From assembly GCA_963668545.1 (NCBI GenBank), contig OY764868.1, forward strand, positions 496,001 through 560,000: DNA of 64,000 nt. Reading direction: 5' to 3'. The position numbers and the translations under genes were made by a program. The notes beneath the pieces are model-generated. The model saw nothing but the letters and a program-made list of their open reading frames with translations. It searched no databases and was not told the DNA's origin. Of this stretch, positions 1-8,956 are shown in pieces. Numbering within the stretch: the stretch's first letter is position 1; every line of letters begins with the position of its first letter. The DNA is from G963662265 sp963668545. GTDB lineage: Bacteria > Spirochaetota > Spirochaetia > CADAEX01.

Positions 1-170
1 TCATGCCGACAGGGGGAATCGGGATTAAAAACATGATGGACTATCTTTCTTTAACCAATGTTGCCTGTGTAGGGGGGAGCTGGATGGTAAAGGCTGATCT
101 GATAAATAACAATCAGTTTGAAGAGATAACCCGGCTTACGGAAGAAGCGGTAAGACTTTCAAGGGGGTAA
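1..170 (+). CDS. eda: KDPG/KHG aldolase, C-terminal fragment
   Basis: Only the last 55 or so codons are in the window; the gene enters from the left. The reading frame runs from base 3 to the TAA at 168-170. It shows the PTGGI phosphate-binding strand and a VGGSWMV segment, both typical of the class I 2-dehydro-3-deoxyphosphogluconate aldolase C-terminus. The enzyme splits KDPG into pyruvate and glyceraldehyde 3-phosphate in the cytoplasm. The KDG kinase gene starts 4 bases after the stop, so the two form an operon covering the last two steps of hexuronate/KDG breakdown. The catalytic lysine lies upstream and is not visible. Confidence 0.85.
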   Translation, partial: MPTGGIGIKNMMDYLSLTNVACVGGSWMVKADLINNNQFEEITRLTEEAVRLSRG

Positions 171-174
171 TAAA

Positions 175-1203
175 GTGGCAGATTACTACACATTCGGAGA
201 GGTGATGCTGAGGCTTAAATCGCCCGGGCATGAAAGATTTTTTCAGTCCCCTGTTCTTGAATCGACCTTCGGGGGGGGGGAAGCCAATGTTGCTGTTGGA
301 CTTTCAAGGCTTGGACTAAAAAGCGCTTTTATTTCAGCAATACCGTCAAACATGATAGGGGATGCCTGCCTTCAGGAGATAAGAAAGCATGGAGTTGACA
401 CCTCCTGTGTGCTGAGGCAGGGAAACAGGCTGGGAATATACTTTCTTGAAGCAGGAGCAAACCAGAGACCTTCTGTTGTTGTTTATGACAGAGCACACTC
501 TTCAATCTATGAAGCGGAAGCAGGAGATTATGATTTCGCTGAATATTTTAAAGGGGGAAAGTGGTTTCATATATCAGGTATAACACCTGCTATCTCTGAA
601 AACAGTGCTGAAGCATCCATAAAGGCTGTAAAGGCTGCAAAAGAGGCGGGATTAACTGTTTCCTGCGATCTTAATTTCAGGGGAAAGCTCTGGAAATACG
701 GAAAGAAAGCTCCTGAAGTTATGAGAGAGCTTGTAAAATATGTTGATGTTGCAATAGGAAATGAAGAGGACTGCCAGAAATCGCTTGGAATAAATCTTGA
801 TGTGGATGTTGAATCAGGAGAAGTCAGTGCTGAAAAATACAGGATACTGACTGACAGGGTTCTGAATGAATTTCCGAACCTTTCGAAAATAGCCATAACA
901 CTGCGCGAAAGTTTTTCGGCAGACCATAACGGCTGGTCAGCTGTTATCAATAACAGAAAAGATTTTATCCTCTCCCAGCATTATGATATAAAAGATATAA
1001 CAGACAGGGTGGGAGGGGGCGATTCCTTTGCCGCAGGGCTTATCTATGGCCTTTCAACTCTTGAAAATGATGAAAAAGCACTGAAATTTGCTGTGGCTGC
1101 CTCATGCCTCAAGCACAGTATAAAAGGGGATCTTCCGTTAATAACCCTGAATGAGGTTAATAATCTTCTTGAAAAGGGCGGATCAGGCCGGGTACAGCGA
1201 TAG
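175..1203 (+). CDS. kdgK: 2-dehydro-3-deoxygluconokinase (PfkB family sugar kinase)
   Basis: Ribokinase/PfkB-fold kinase of 342 residues, expected to phosphorylate KDG at O6 to give KDPG for the aldolase encoded just upstream. GGGEANVAVG (about residues 33-42) is the substrate-side PfkB signature. GGGDSFAAG (about 279-287) carries the anion hole and the catalytic aspartate. A DLNFR strand (about 164) and a TLRES segment fit KDG kinases better than fructokinases. The start is GTG at 175, preceded by an AAGGGGG ribosome-binding site that overlaps the end of the aldolase gene, so translation is probably coupled. Substrate assignment rests mainly on the eda neighbour; another 2-keto-3-deoxy sugar is possible. 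Confidence 0.85.
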   Translation: MADYYTFGEVMLRLKSPGHERFFQSPVLESTFGGGEANVAVGLSRLGLKSAFISAIPSNMIGDACLQEIRKHGVDTSCVLRQGNRLGIYFLEAGANQRPSVVVYDRAHSSIYEAEAGDYDFAEYFKGGKWFHISGITPAISENSAEASIKAVKAAKEAGLTVSCDLNFRGKLWKYGKKAPEVMRELVKYVDVAIGNEEDCQKSLGINLDVDVESGEVSAEKYRILTDRVLNEFPNLSKIAITLRESFSADHNGWSAVINNRKDFILSQHYDIKDITDRVGGGDSFAAGLIYGLSTLENDEKALKFAVAASCLKHSIKGDLPLITLNEVNNLLEKGGSGRVQR

Positions 1204-1269
1204 GCAGAAATCCCTTATATCAGAGTATTTTTACTGATTCAATGACCTCAGGTAAAAGCAGGCAGGATA

Positions 1270-3009
1270 TTGAAAACTATAATTGATTATCTGAGACGGT
1301 ACTGGGTTTTTGCCCTTTCAGCCCCCTTCTTAATGCTGCTGGAGGTTTTTATGGACCTCCTTCTCCCTGCAATTATGGCGGAAATTGTAGACACCGGTAT
1401 TGCAAACCGGGACCTGCAGCTTGTTTTTTCACTTGGGATCCGTATGATCATAGTAACACTTCTGGCACTGGCAGGCGGTGCCGGCTGTGCTGTGATGTCA
1501 AGCTATGCATCAACCGGACTTGGGGCTGATTTAAGACAGGATCTTTTTGCAAAAGTTCAGAGCCTTTCAAATAAAAACCTTGATGAACTTGAAACAGGGA
1601 AACTGATTATCAGGCTTACAAATGATGTTTCCCAGATAGAAGAAGTTTCCAGAATGCTTCTGCGGGTAATGGTAAGGGCCCCTCTTCAGGTTATTGGAAG
1701 CCTTTGTATGGCTGTAATTATAAGCCGCAGGCTTTCTCTTATTTTTGCAGTTTCCATTCCTGTGCTTCTTATCATTATTATTATCATAATAAAAAAGGCT
1801 TATCCCCTTTTTCATAAAGTTCAGTCACGGCTTGACAGGCTGAATACCCGGCTTCAGGAGAATCTGGCCGGAAAACGGCTGGTCAGGGCATTTGTGAGAG
1901 AAGAATATGAAGAAGAAAAATTCAGACAAGCCAATACAGATCTGGCAGATGCCACCATCAATGCTTCCCGTACTGTATCCTTTATGACCCCGTCGATGCA
2001 GATCATCTTTAACGGGGCAATAATAGCTGCACTATGGTTTGGTGCAGAGCTTATTGATTTTAAAATGCTGAAAATAGGGGCCCTTCTGGCTTTTATAAAC
2101 TATCTCAGGCAGCTTCTGTTTTCACTCATGAGGTTCAGCCATATAGTGATCAGATTTTCAAGAGCCCAGGCATCATCTGAAAGGATACAGGAATTACTGG
2201 GAAGCAGTCCGGATATTGAAGAGACTGGAAATCCGGTTGTCCCTGTAAAGGTTGAGGGTAAAATTGAATTCAGGGATGTATGCTTTTCCTATACCCATGA
2301 AGGAGACAAGGTACTCAGGAATATTTCATTTACAATTATGCCCGGGGAAACTGTTGCTCTTCTCGGGGCGACAGGATCCGGCAAAACCAGCCTGGCAGGA
2401 TTGATTCCCCGGTTTTATGATATTGATTCAGGGGAAATCCTTATTGACGGTATAAATATTGAGAATATGGAGCTCGAATATCTTCGCAGCATAATTGCCC
2501 TTGTCCCCCAGAATACAATTCTTTTTACAGGTACTGTGAAGGATAATATACTCTTTCATTATAACAGAGATGATCATGACAGTTTAATTAAACTTATGGA
2601 AGATTCAGCTGAATCAGCCTGTATAAGCAGCTTTATTGAAAAGCTTCCTGCCGGATATATGACTGATATAAATCAGAAAGGGGTTAATCTTTCCGGAGGG
2701 CAGAAACAGCGTATTGCAATAGCAAGAGCATTTGCAAAAAGGGCCCCTGTTATTGTTTTTGATGATGCCTCAAGTGCCCTGGACATGGAAACAGAAAGAA
2801 AGATCAGGAGATTTTTGAAGGAAAAGTACAGTGATGTAACAAAAATAATAATAGCACAGCGGATAAGCAGCGTTATGGAGGCTGATAAAATCATAATACT
2901 TGAAGACGGGGAAATTTCAGGGACAGGAAAACATGAAGAACTTCTAAAAAAGAATCTTATATACCGTGAAATTTTTAATTCACAGATGAATGGCGGTGAT
3001 TTGTCATGA
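1270..3009 (+). CDS. ABC exporter half-transporter, degenerate-NBD subunit
   Basis: Half ABC exporter of 579 residues: about six membrane helices (residues 10-300) followed by a nucleotide-binding domain. Walker A is GATGSGKTS (about 366-374) and the signature is an intact LSGGQ (about 473). The Walker B motif reads VFDDAS, with aspartate where the catalytic glutamate should be, and the H-loop reads AQR rather than AHR (about 532). This NBD therefore supplies a good signature but a poor catalytic site, as in the weak subunit of heterodimeric exporters such as TM287/TM288. It starts at TTG (1270) and overlaps the partner gene by 4 bases (ATGA). The substrate cannot be told; drugs or lipids are usual for the family. 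Confidence 0.85.
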   Translation: MKTIIDYLRRYWVFALSAPFLMLLEVFMDLLLPAIMAEIVDTGIANRDLQLVFSLGIRMIIVTLLALAGGAGCAVMSSYASTGLGADLRQDLFAKVQSLSNKNLDELETGKLIIRLTNDVSQIEEVSRMLLRVMVRAPLQVIGSLCMAVIISRRLSLIFAVSIPVLLIIIIIIIKKAYPLFHKVQSRLDRLNTRLQENLAGKRLVRAFVREEYEEEKFRQANTDLADATINASRTVSFMTPSMQIIFNGAIIAALWFGAELIDFKMLKIGALLAFINYLRQLLFSLMRFSHIVIRFSRAQASSERIQELLGSSPDIEETGNPVVPVKVEGKIEFRDVCFSYTHEGDKVLRNISFTIMPGETVALLGATGSGKTSLAGLIPRFYDIDSGEILIDGINIENMELEYLRSIIALVPQNTILFTGTVKDNILFHYNRDDHDSLIKLMEDSAESACISSFIEKLPAGYMTDINQKGVNLSGGQKQRIAIARAFAKRAPVIVFDDASSALDMETERKIRRFLKEKYSDVTKIIIAQRISSVMEADKIIILEDGEISGTGKHEELLKKNLIYREIFNSQMNGGDLS

Positions 3010-4859
3010 ATAATCAGCCGCAAAAAAATATAAACATACCTTTCTCAGGAATAAGGGCCGGAAGAGGAGGGGGGCATGCAGCCTACTTTTCAAAACCAAT
3101 TGAAAAAGCCAGAGATACCGGATCGACAATGAAAAAACTGTGGAGGTATATCAGAGTACAGAAAAGCGGTTTTATGCTTGTATTCATTTTCGTTTCAGTA
3201 ACTTCACTGTTGAATATTGCAGGTCCCTGGCTGATGAAATTTGCAATAGATAATTACCTGGCAGATAAGATAGATTATAAAGGGCTTTCACAGGTACTTG
3301 TTGTTATGGCTGCTGTTCAGCTCGCTGCTGCCGGATTCACCCTTGTACAGCAATGGATAATGATCTCGGTTTCCCAGAAAACTGTGGAAAACCTCAGAAG
3401 AGATATTTTTCACAAATTCCAGATTCTGACAATAAACTTCTTTGATACCAGAACCACGGGAGAACTGATGAGCCGTGTTACCAATGATATTGATAATATT
3501 AGTAATACCCTTTCAGGCAGTTTTCTTGAAATACTGACAGCTGTACTTGGTGTAATTACTGTAAGTATTGTTATGGTTGCAATAAACTGGCGGCTTGCTC
3601 TTATCTGCCTCTGTATCATTCCTCTTGTAATTATTCTTACAAAAAAGGTTGCCCTGCATACCAGAAAAGGATTCCGGGACAGGCAGAAGCATCTTGGTGA
3701 CCTGAATGGAATTATTGAAGAAAGCATAACAGGCCAGAGAGTTATAAAGGCATTCACAAAAGAAAAGGAGCTTCTGAAAACTTTTGATGCCAAAAACAGG
3801 CTGATGCAGAAGGCATCAAATAAAGCAAACATGATATCAGGTCTTATGGGTCCTCTTATGAACATGATGAATAATCTTAATTATGCAGTTACCGCTATTG
3901 CAGGGGGAGTTTTCGCTGTATACGGACTTGTTTCAGTGGGAACTATTGCAGCTTTCCTCAGTTATACAAGACAGTTTTCAAGGCCCCTGAACCATATTGC
4001 CCAGCTATATACAACAATACAGTCAGCCATTGCAGGAGCAGAAAGGGTTTTTGATATACTTGAAGAAGTCCCTGAATTTGAGGACACAGAAGATTCCGTT
4101 CCGCTTACAGCTGTAAAAGGGGAAGTGATATTTAAAGATCTGTTTTTCAGCTACCATCCGGATATCCCTGTTATCAGGGGTATCAGCATCAATGCAGAAC
4201 CGGGACAGACAATTGCGCTTGTCGGTCCGACAGGTGCAGGTAAAACAACAATAATCAACCTGCTTACAGGATTCTACGATTTTCACAGCGGTACTGTTAC
4301 TATTGACGGCAAAGATATCCGCAGTATAAAAAAGCAGGACCTCAGAAGAAATCTCGGGATTGTGCTTCAGGAAACATTCCTGTTTTCAGATACTGTCAAA
4401 GAGAATATCCGCTACGGACGATTAAATGCATCTGATGAGGAAGTTATTGAAGCTGCCAGACTGGCAAACGCACATCAGTTTATCCACCGTATGCCTTCAG
4501 GTTATGATACGGAAATATCAGAAGATGGTGCAAATCTGAGCCAGGGGCAGAAGCAGCTTATAGCTATTGCAAGAGCTATCCTTTCATCCCCCTCAATTCT
4601 TGTTCTTGATGAAGCAACATCAAGTGTGGATACCCGTACAGAAATCCAGATACAGAACGGAATGCTTGAATTGATGAAGGGAAGAACCAGCTTTGTTATT
4701 GCACATCGTCTCAGTACAATTAGAAATGCGGATTCCATTCTTGTCATGGATGAAGGCCGGATTGTGGAAAAGGGGACTCACCGCGAACTAATGGATTTAC
4801 AAGGGTTCTATTACAGACTTTATAACAGCCAGTTCGGGGGGGGGATTCCTTTTACCTGA
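3006..4859 (+). CDS. ABC exporter half-transporter, catalytic subunit
   Basis: Partner of the preceding half-transporter, 617 residues, with an extra N-terminal stretch of about 40 residues before the first helix. Walker A is GPTGAGKTT (about 406), Walker B ends LDEATS with the catalytic glutamate (about 535), and the H-loop is the normal AHR (about 566). Its signature is LSQGQ instead of LSGGQ (about 511). The two proteins are complementary: one composite ATP site should have all catalytic residues, the other should be impaired. This is the known pattern of heterodimeric type IV ABC exporters. The ATGA overlap with the upstream gene supports equimolar production. Confidence 0.87.
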   Translation: MNNQPQKNINIPFSGIRAGRGGGHAAYFSKPIEKARDTGSTMKKLWRYIRVQKSGFMLVFIFVSVTSLLNIAGPWLMKFAIDNYLADKIDYKGLSQVLVVMAAVQLAAAGFTLVQQWIMISVSQKTVENLRRDIFHKFQILTINFFDTRTTGELMSRVTNDIDNISNTLSGSFLEILTAVLGVITVSIVMVAINWRLALICLCIIPLVIILTKKVALHTRKGFRDRQKHLGDLNGIIEESITGQRVIKAFTKEKELLKTFDAKNRLMQKASNKANMISGLMGPLMNMMNNLNYAVTAIAGGVFAVYGLVSVGTIAAFLSYTRQFSRPLNHIAQLYTTIQSAIAGAERVFDILEEVPEFEDTEDSVPLTAVKGEVIFKDLFFSYHPDIPVIRGISINAEPGQTIALVGPTGAGKTTIINLLTGFYDFHSGTVTIDGKDIRSIKKQDLRRNLGIVLQETFLFSDTVKENIRYGRLNASDEEVIEAARLANAHQFIHRMPSGYDTEISEDGANLSQGQKQLIAIARAILSSPSILVLDEATSSVDTRTEIQIQNGMLELMKGRTSFVIAHRLSTIRNADSILVMDEGRIVEKGTHRELMDLQGFYYRLYNSQFGGGIPFT

Positions 4860-4991
4860 AACTGTCTTTGTTTTTTCTCTTTGAGTGTAATAAAATATAT
4901 CAGGGGGACAAAACTGTAATATACAACAGCTGTTTCTTTTTATTATTGAATATAATTCAGTATTAAAATTATTTCCATCCGGAGAGATGTA

Positions 4992-6074
4992 ATGATAAAA
5001 AAACCGACTTTGGTTCTTGATGAAACAAAGTGCAGGAACAATATAAAAAAAATGGCCGGAAAAGCGGAAAAAAACAGGCTTGTTTTCAGGCCGCATTTTA
5101 AAACACACCAGTCACTGGAAATAGGAAGATGGTTCAGGGAATTAGGCGTTGATAAAATTACTGTTTCGTCAGTAACAATGGCTGAATACTTTTCAAAAGA
5201 ATGGGATGATATTACAATTGCTTTTCCTGTTAACCTGCTTGAGATTGATGAAATTAATTCCCTGGCAGAAAGGATTTCTCTTAATCTGCTTGTTGAATCA
5301 GAGGAAGCAGCCTTGTTCCTCAGGGAAAATCTCATACATATGGCCGGTATCTTTATCAAGGTAGATACAGGTTATAAAAGGACAGGTGTTGATCCTGAAA
5401 ATTTTTTATTAATTGACAGAATTCTTGATATTACAGAATCTTCAGAAAAAATTCTGTTTAAAGGGTTTTTGAGCCATGCGGGCCATACCTATGATTGCCG
5501 GAGCAGGGAGGAGGTCCTTGAAATTACAGAAAGATCTTTTGATATAATGGGAGTTCTGAAAAACCGCTATATTCAAAGATTTCCTGAACTGATTATTTCA
5601 CTCGGCGATACTCCCGGATGCAGCATTACAGATAATTTCAGGGTTGTTGATGAAATACGGCCGGGGAATTTTGTTTTCTACGACCTTAAGCAGAATCAGA
5701 TCGGATCAACAGGAATTGAGAATATTTCAGTTGCCCTTGTGTGTCCTGTTGTTTCTGTTCACCGGGAAAGGAATGAGGTTGTCATTTACGGCGGGGGTGT
5801 ACATTTTTCAAAAGAGACAATTAAAGATGATAAGTATGGCATAATTTACGGGAAAGCAGTTGAATATGACAATATGCGATGGAAAGGTCTTATTAATGAT
5901 ATTTACATCAGTAAACTTTCCCAGGAACACGGAATTGTAAAGGTTCCTGATTGTGAAATTGATAAATATAAAACAGGGGATGTTATATGCTTTCTGCCTG
6001 TTCATTCATGTATGACTGCCAATCTTATTGGAAATTATCTGACTACATCCCGAAAAATAATAGAGCGCCTGTAA
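4992..6074 (+). CDS. D-threonine aldolase / D-serine dehydratase-like PLP enzyme
   Basis: Fold-type III (alanine-racemase-like) PLP enzyme of 360 residues. The N-terminal barrel carries RPHFKTH (about residues 34-40), whose lysine should bind PLP. The C-terminal domain carries HSC followed by a TANL segment near residue 340, matching the His/Cys metal-ligand pair of the D-serine dehydratase-like (DSD1) domain. The family cleaves or dehydrates D-3-hydroxyamino acids with a divalent metal. The start ATG at 4992 follows a GGAGAG site. It stands alone, 130 bases after the ABC genes. Aldolase and dehydratase activity cannot be separated from sequence. Confidence 0.75.
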   Translation: MIKKPTLVLDETKCRNNIKKMAGKAEKNRLVFRPHFKTHQSLEIGRWFRELGVDKITVSSVTMAEYFSKEWDDITIAFPVNLLEIDEINSLAERISLNLLVESEEAALFLRENLIHMAGIFIKVDTGYKRTGVDPENFLLIDRILDITESSEKILFKGFLSHAGHTYDCRSREEVLEITERSFDIMGVLKNRYIQRFPELIISLGDTPGCSITDNFRVVDEIRPGNFVFYDLKQNQIGSTGIENISVALVCPVVSVHRERNEVVIYGGGVHFSKETIKDDKYGIIYGKAVEYDNMRWKGLINDIYISKLSQEHGIVKVPDCEIDKYKTGDVICFLPVHSCMTANLIGNYLTTSRKIIERL

Positions 6075-6205
6075 ATATTCCTGAAAGCAGGTTGAAGCCG
6101 GAAAGAAACAATCTTCAGTGTTGCTTGATAATGTTCATAGGTATTTGCAGATAACTGAAATGTATTTTGCTTTTTTTAATAGCAGTATTCAAGGAGAAGT
6201 ATAAA

Positions 6206-7945
6206 ATGGCTACAAGGTCTTCAATTTATCATTATTCCAACCTGAAGGAAATGTCGCGCTTAAGGGCAATTGCCATATCCATGGTTACCACCCGGAATGA
6301 CAGCGGCAATATTGAAATGAGGATCAGTCCGGAAAGAGCATATGAAATAGCAAGGCATCTTCCCCATATTTCTGTTACTGATTTACCGATTTATGAACCT
6401 GCCAGGAAAAGACTGGGGCTGGGACCAGGTGCAACTGTTCTTGATGACTGCCATGGTTCGGTTGTCGGCAGAACAGCAAAAGCAAGGATTTTTTATAACA
6501 AGCAGGATGCGGCAGCAAGGAAAAAACTTGAAAACCTCTGTCTTGATGCAGTTTTTGAAATGAAGCAGAAAAAAATAATTATGACTGAAGCAATACTGGG
6601 CCTTGATAAAGACCTGATGCTGCGGGCGATCCTCAGCACCACAGAATCAAACGCATCCAATGTGTTTAACTGGCTTGCAAATTTTGCCTGGGTTGATTCA
6701 TTAAGATATGAGTATCAGAACAGTAAATCATTACCGATCCAGGATATCCTGTTTATATCATATCCTGAATGGAAAAACACAAAGTATCCGGAATTCGGGG
6801 ATATGCTTGCTATTTTCGATCCATATGAAAATGTAGTGTTTAATCTGGGGATGAGATATTTCGGCGAGTTGAAAAAAGGAACACTGACTCTGGCATGGAC
6901 AAGCGGTATGCGCCTGGGACAGGTTGCCTGCCATGGGGGAATTAAAGAAGTTGACTTTACTGGAAGCAAAGAGGAGAAGTATCAGAAGCTTGGTAAAAAG
7001 GTGATCGGTTTCTTCGGTCTGTCCGGCAGCGGTAAATCCTCACATACGAATTCAAAAGATAACAATGGGTCCTTTCCCAAAGGGGTGAAAACGACAATAC
7101 TTCATGACGATGCATTCCAGATTGATGTAAAGAATAAATGCTGCCGTGTCTGGGAACCCAGTCTATTTGATAAGATGGATTCACGTGATCCTGATCACCC
7201 GGACTGGAAATATGTGATTTCAACCCAGAATAACGGAACTATAGAAAAAGACGGAAAAGTTGTTCCACTGGCCCTGGATATAAGAAACGGAAACAGCAGG
7301 GCAATTCTCGACAGGGATTTACTGGGTAATTACACAAACAGGATCGGTTACCCTGATTATATCTGCTGGCTGATGAAGGATTCAACCCTTCCTCCTGTAA
7401 TAAAATGCGGGAGCAGGGAACTGGGAATTGCAATGGGGGCAACATTAATGACCAAGCGCAGTACGGCAGAGAATGTATCACTTGAAGATATGAAAAAACT
7501 TGTTTTTGAACCCTATGCCAATCCGTTCAGGGTATATGAACTGTATAAAGATGTTGAGGGTTTTTTAAAGGTAGTTAATGCAGGGACAGAGTGTTTTGTA
7601 TTTAATTCCGGCGGATTCTGGAAGAGCAGTGATACAGATCTGACAGATATCTCGCTGAAACTGAGTCTCAGGCTGCAGACAGCTGTATTAATGGATGAGC
7701 TTGAATGGGAAGAATGGGATGTGCTTGGCGGTGCTCTTGTTCCAAAGCCTGATATAATAGACAGGATTATCCCTGATTATTCTGAATCATATACTGCCGC
7801 TAATGTTCAGAACAGGGAAGATTATATACATGTTTTAAAAGACCGGTTCAGCCAGAGAAAACAGTTTATCCTGAATTCCGATGTAAACCAGAAACCTGAT
7901 CTTCTGAAAAAACTGCTGGATGCTTTTGACAACCTCAAGGTATAA
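6206..7945 (+). CDS. ATP-type phosphoenolpyruvate carboxykinase family protein, divergent
   Basis: A 579-residue protein of the PEPCK superfamily. Recognisable elements are YFGELKKG (about 219, the lysine-containing catalytic strand), a CHGG segment (metal-ligand histidine region), the P-loop GLSGSGKSS (about 270) and LHDDAF (about 298, kinase-2 aspartates). It is longer than classic ATP-PEPCK (about 530-540 residues), and the N-terminal 180 residues are not typical. ATG 6206 is chosen because AAGGAGA lies 9 bases before it; the longer in-frame extension to 6167 has no ribosome-binding site. It is monocistronic. A second, unrelated PEPCK (PPi type) lies at 29.5-33.0 kb, so this one may serve another direction of flux or another substrate. 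Confidence 0.7.
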   Translation: MATRSSIYHYSNLKEMSRLRAIAISMVTTRNDSGNIEMRISPERAYEIARHLPHISVTDLPIYEPARKRLGLGPGATVLDDCHGSVVGRTAKARIFYNKQDAAARKKLENLCLDAVFEMKQKKIIMTEAILGLDKDLMLRAILSTTESNASNVFNWLANFAWVDSLRYEYQNSKSLPIQDILFISYPEWKNTKYPEFGDMLAIFDPYENVVFNLGMRYFGELKKGTLTLAWTSGMRLGQVACHGGIKEVDFTGSKEEKYQKLGKKVIGFFGLSGSGKSSHTNSKDNNGSFPKGVKTTILHDDAFQIDVKNKCCRVWEPSLFDKMDSRDPDHPDWKYVISTQNNGTIEKDGKVVPLALDIRNGNSRAILDRDLLGNYTNRIGYPDYICWLMKDSTLPPVIKCGSRELGIAMGATLMTKRSTAENVSLEDMKKLVFEPYANPFRVYELYKDVEGFLKVVNAGTECFVFNSGGFWKSSDTDLTDISLKLSLRLQTAVLMDELEWEEWDVLGGALVPKPDIIDRIIPDYSESYTAANVQNREDYIHVLKDRFSQRKQFILNSDVNQKPDLLKKLLDAFDNLKV

Positions 7946-7975
7946 AGATATTCTTTGAATGTAAAATATTATTAT

Positions 7976-8863
7976 TCACTCATTTTTTACTGTTTCTTTA
8001 TTAATATTCTCTGCTTTATCAAGAATAAATACACCAGACAGGGTAAGCACAGTACCTGTTATACCGGCAGCACTTAATGCTTCATTCAGAACAAGAAATC
8101 CTGATACTGTTGCAACTACCGGAGCGACAAACAGCCATGCTGATGCAAAGACAGGCCCTGCTTCACGCACCAGTACGAGTGTTGCTGTATGCCCGATAAC
8201 AGATCCCCCTATAACCAGGTACAACAGTGGAAATACTGCTGAATAAGTAAATGAAACAGCTTCAAAAGAAAATGCAAAAATCATGAGAATAATTCCGCCG
8301 ATGAATGACTGCAGCGCGCTGATTAATAATGTATCATCCTCTCTGGAAAACAGCAGAGGATAGACTGCATTACCGGCAGCATAAAATACAACACTGCAGG
8401 CTGCTATTGAAAAATACAGGGGTTCGGCTTCAATTGCAGGAGATGCAATCAAAAAAGAACCTGCCATACCAAATATGAATGCAATAAAATGGTAGACAGA
8501 AAGCTTTTTGCCAAGAAACAGGGATGCAAACAATGCCGTTATCAGCGGTCCTGCTGAATCCAGCCTGGCCATAAATCCTGAATCCACTTTTGTCTGGGCA
8601 ATAAACATACACCCGAATGTTCCGACAGTCATGAAAAGGGAAAGAATTAAAGAGCGGAACAATAATGATTTGATGTCAATTAAATTAATTCTCCTGAATA
8701 TCCTGAGGAAAAACAGCATTATCATCCCTGCAGCAGTGAACCGGACAGCTGCATAAAAAAGGGGTGAAGCTCCAGCCTGGAGGCCAAGGCTTATTGCAAG
8801 AAAAGTGCTTCCGAATATCATGCAGACCATTATAAAAAGACTGTATATTTTATTTCTCTTCAT
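7976..8863 (-). CDS. EamA/DMT-family permease
   Basis: Integral membrane protein of 295 residues with about ten predicted helices in two EamA repeats, typical of drug/metabolite-transporter exporters. The C-terminus is short and charged. The start is well set: GGAGG lies 5 bases before the ATG. It is transcribed divergently from a MocR-type regulator with 92 bases between the starts, an arrangement usual for EamA exporters controlled by MocR proteins. It ends 30 bases from the convergent PEPCK-like gene. The exported compound, perhaps an amino acid or amine, is unknown. Confidence 0.82.
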   Translation of the reverse strand: MKRNKIYSLFIMVCMIFGSTFLAISLGLQAGASPLFYAAVRFTAAGMIMLFFLRIFRRINLIDIKSLLFRSLILSLFMTVGTFGCMFIAQTKVDSGFMARLDSAGPLITALFASLFLGKKLSVYHFIAFIFGMAGSFLIASPAIEAEPLYFSIAACSVVFYAAGNAVYPLLFSREDDTLLISALQSFIGGIILMIFAFSFEAVSFTYSAVFPLLYLVIGGSVIGHTATLVLVREAGPVFASAWLFVAPVVATVSGFLVLNEALSAAGITGTVLTLSGVFILDKAENINKETVKNE

Positions 8864-8903
8864 TCAATCCTCCATTCAACAAAAATCTAACATTCAATAA
8901 AAA

Positions 8904-8956
8904 ATGGGTACAGATACAGATTGAAATATTATTATGGGTACAATACAATATATCTG
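8904..8956 (+). promoter_or_regulatory. Promoter with two direct repeats; probable MocR operator
   Basis: ATGGGTACA occurs at 8904-8912 and again at 8934-8942, exactly 30 bases apart, about three helical turns. TTGAAA (8921-8926), 17 bases, and TACAAT (8944-8949) form a sigma70-type promoter reading toward the regulator gene. The repeats lie just upstream of the -35 and inside the spacer. The start of transcription would fall at or beside the GTG start codon at 8956, so the mRNA may be leaderless. Paired direct repeats are the known binding pattern of MocR/PdxR proteins. Confidence 0.6.
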
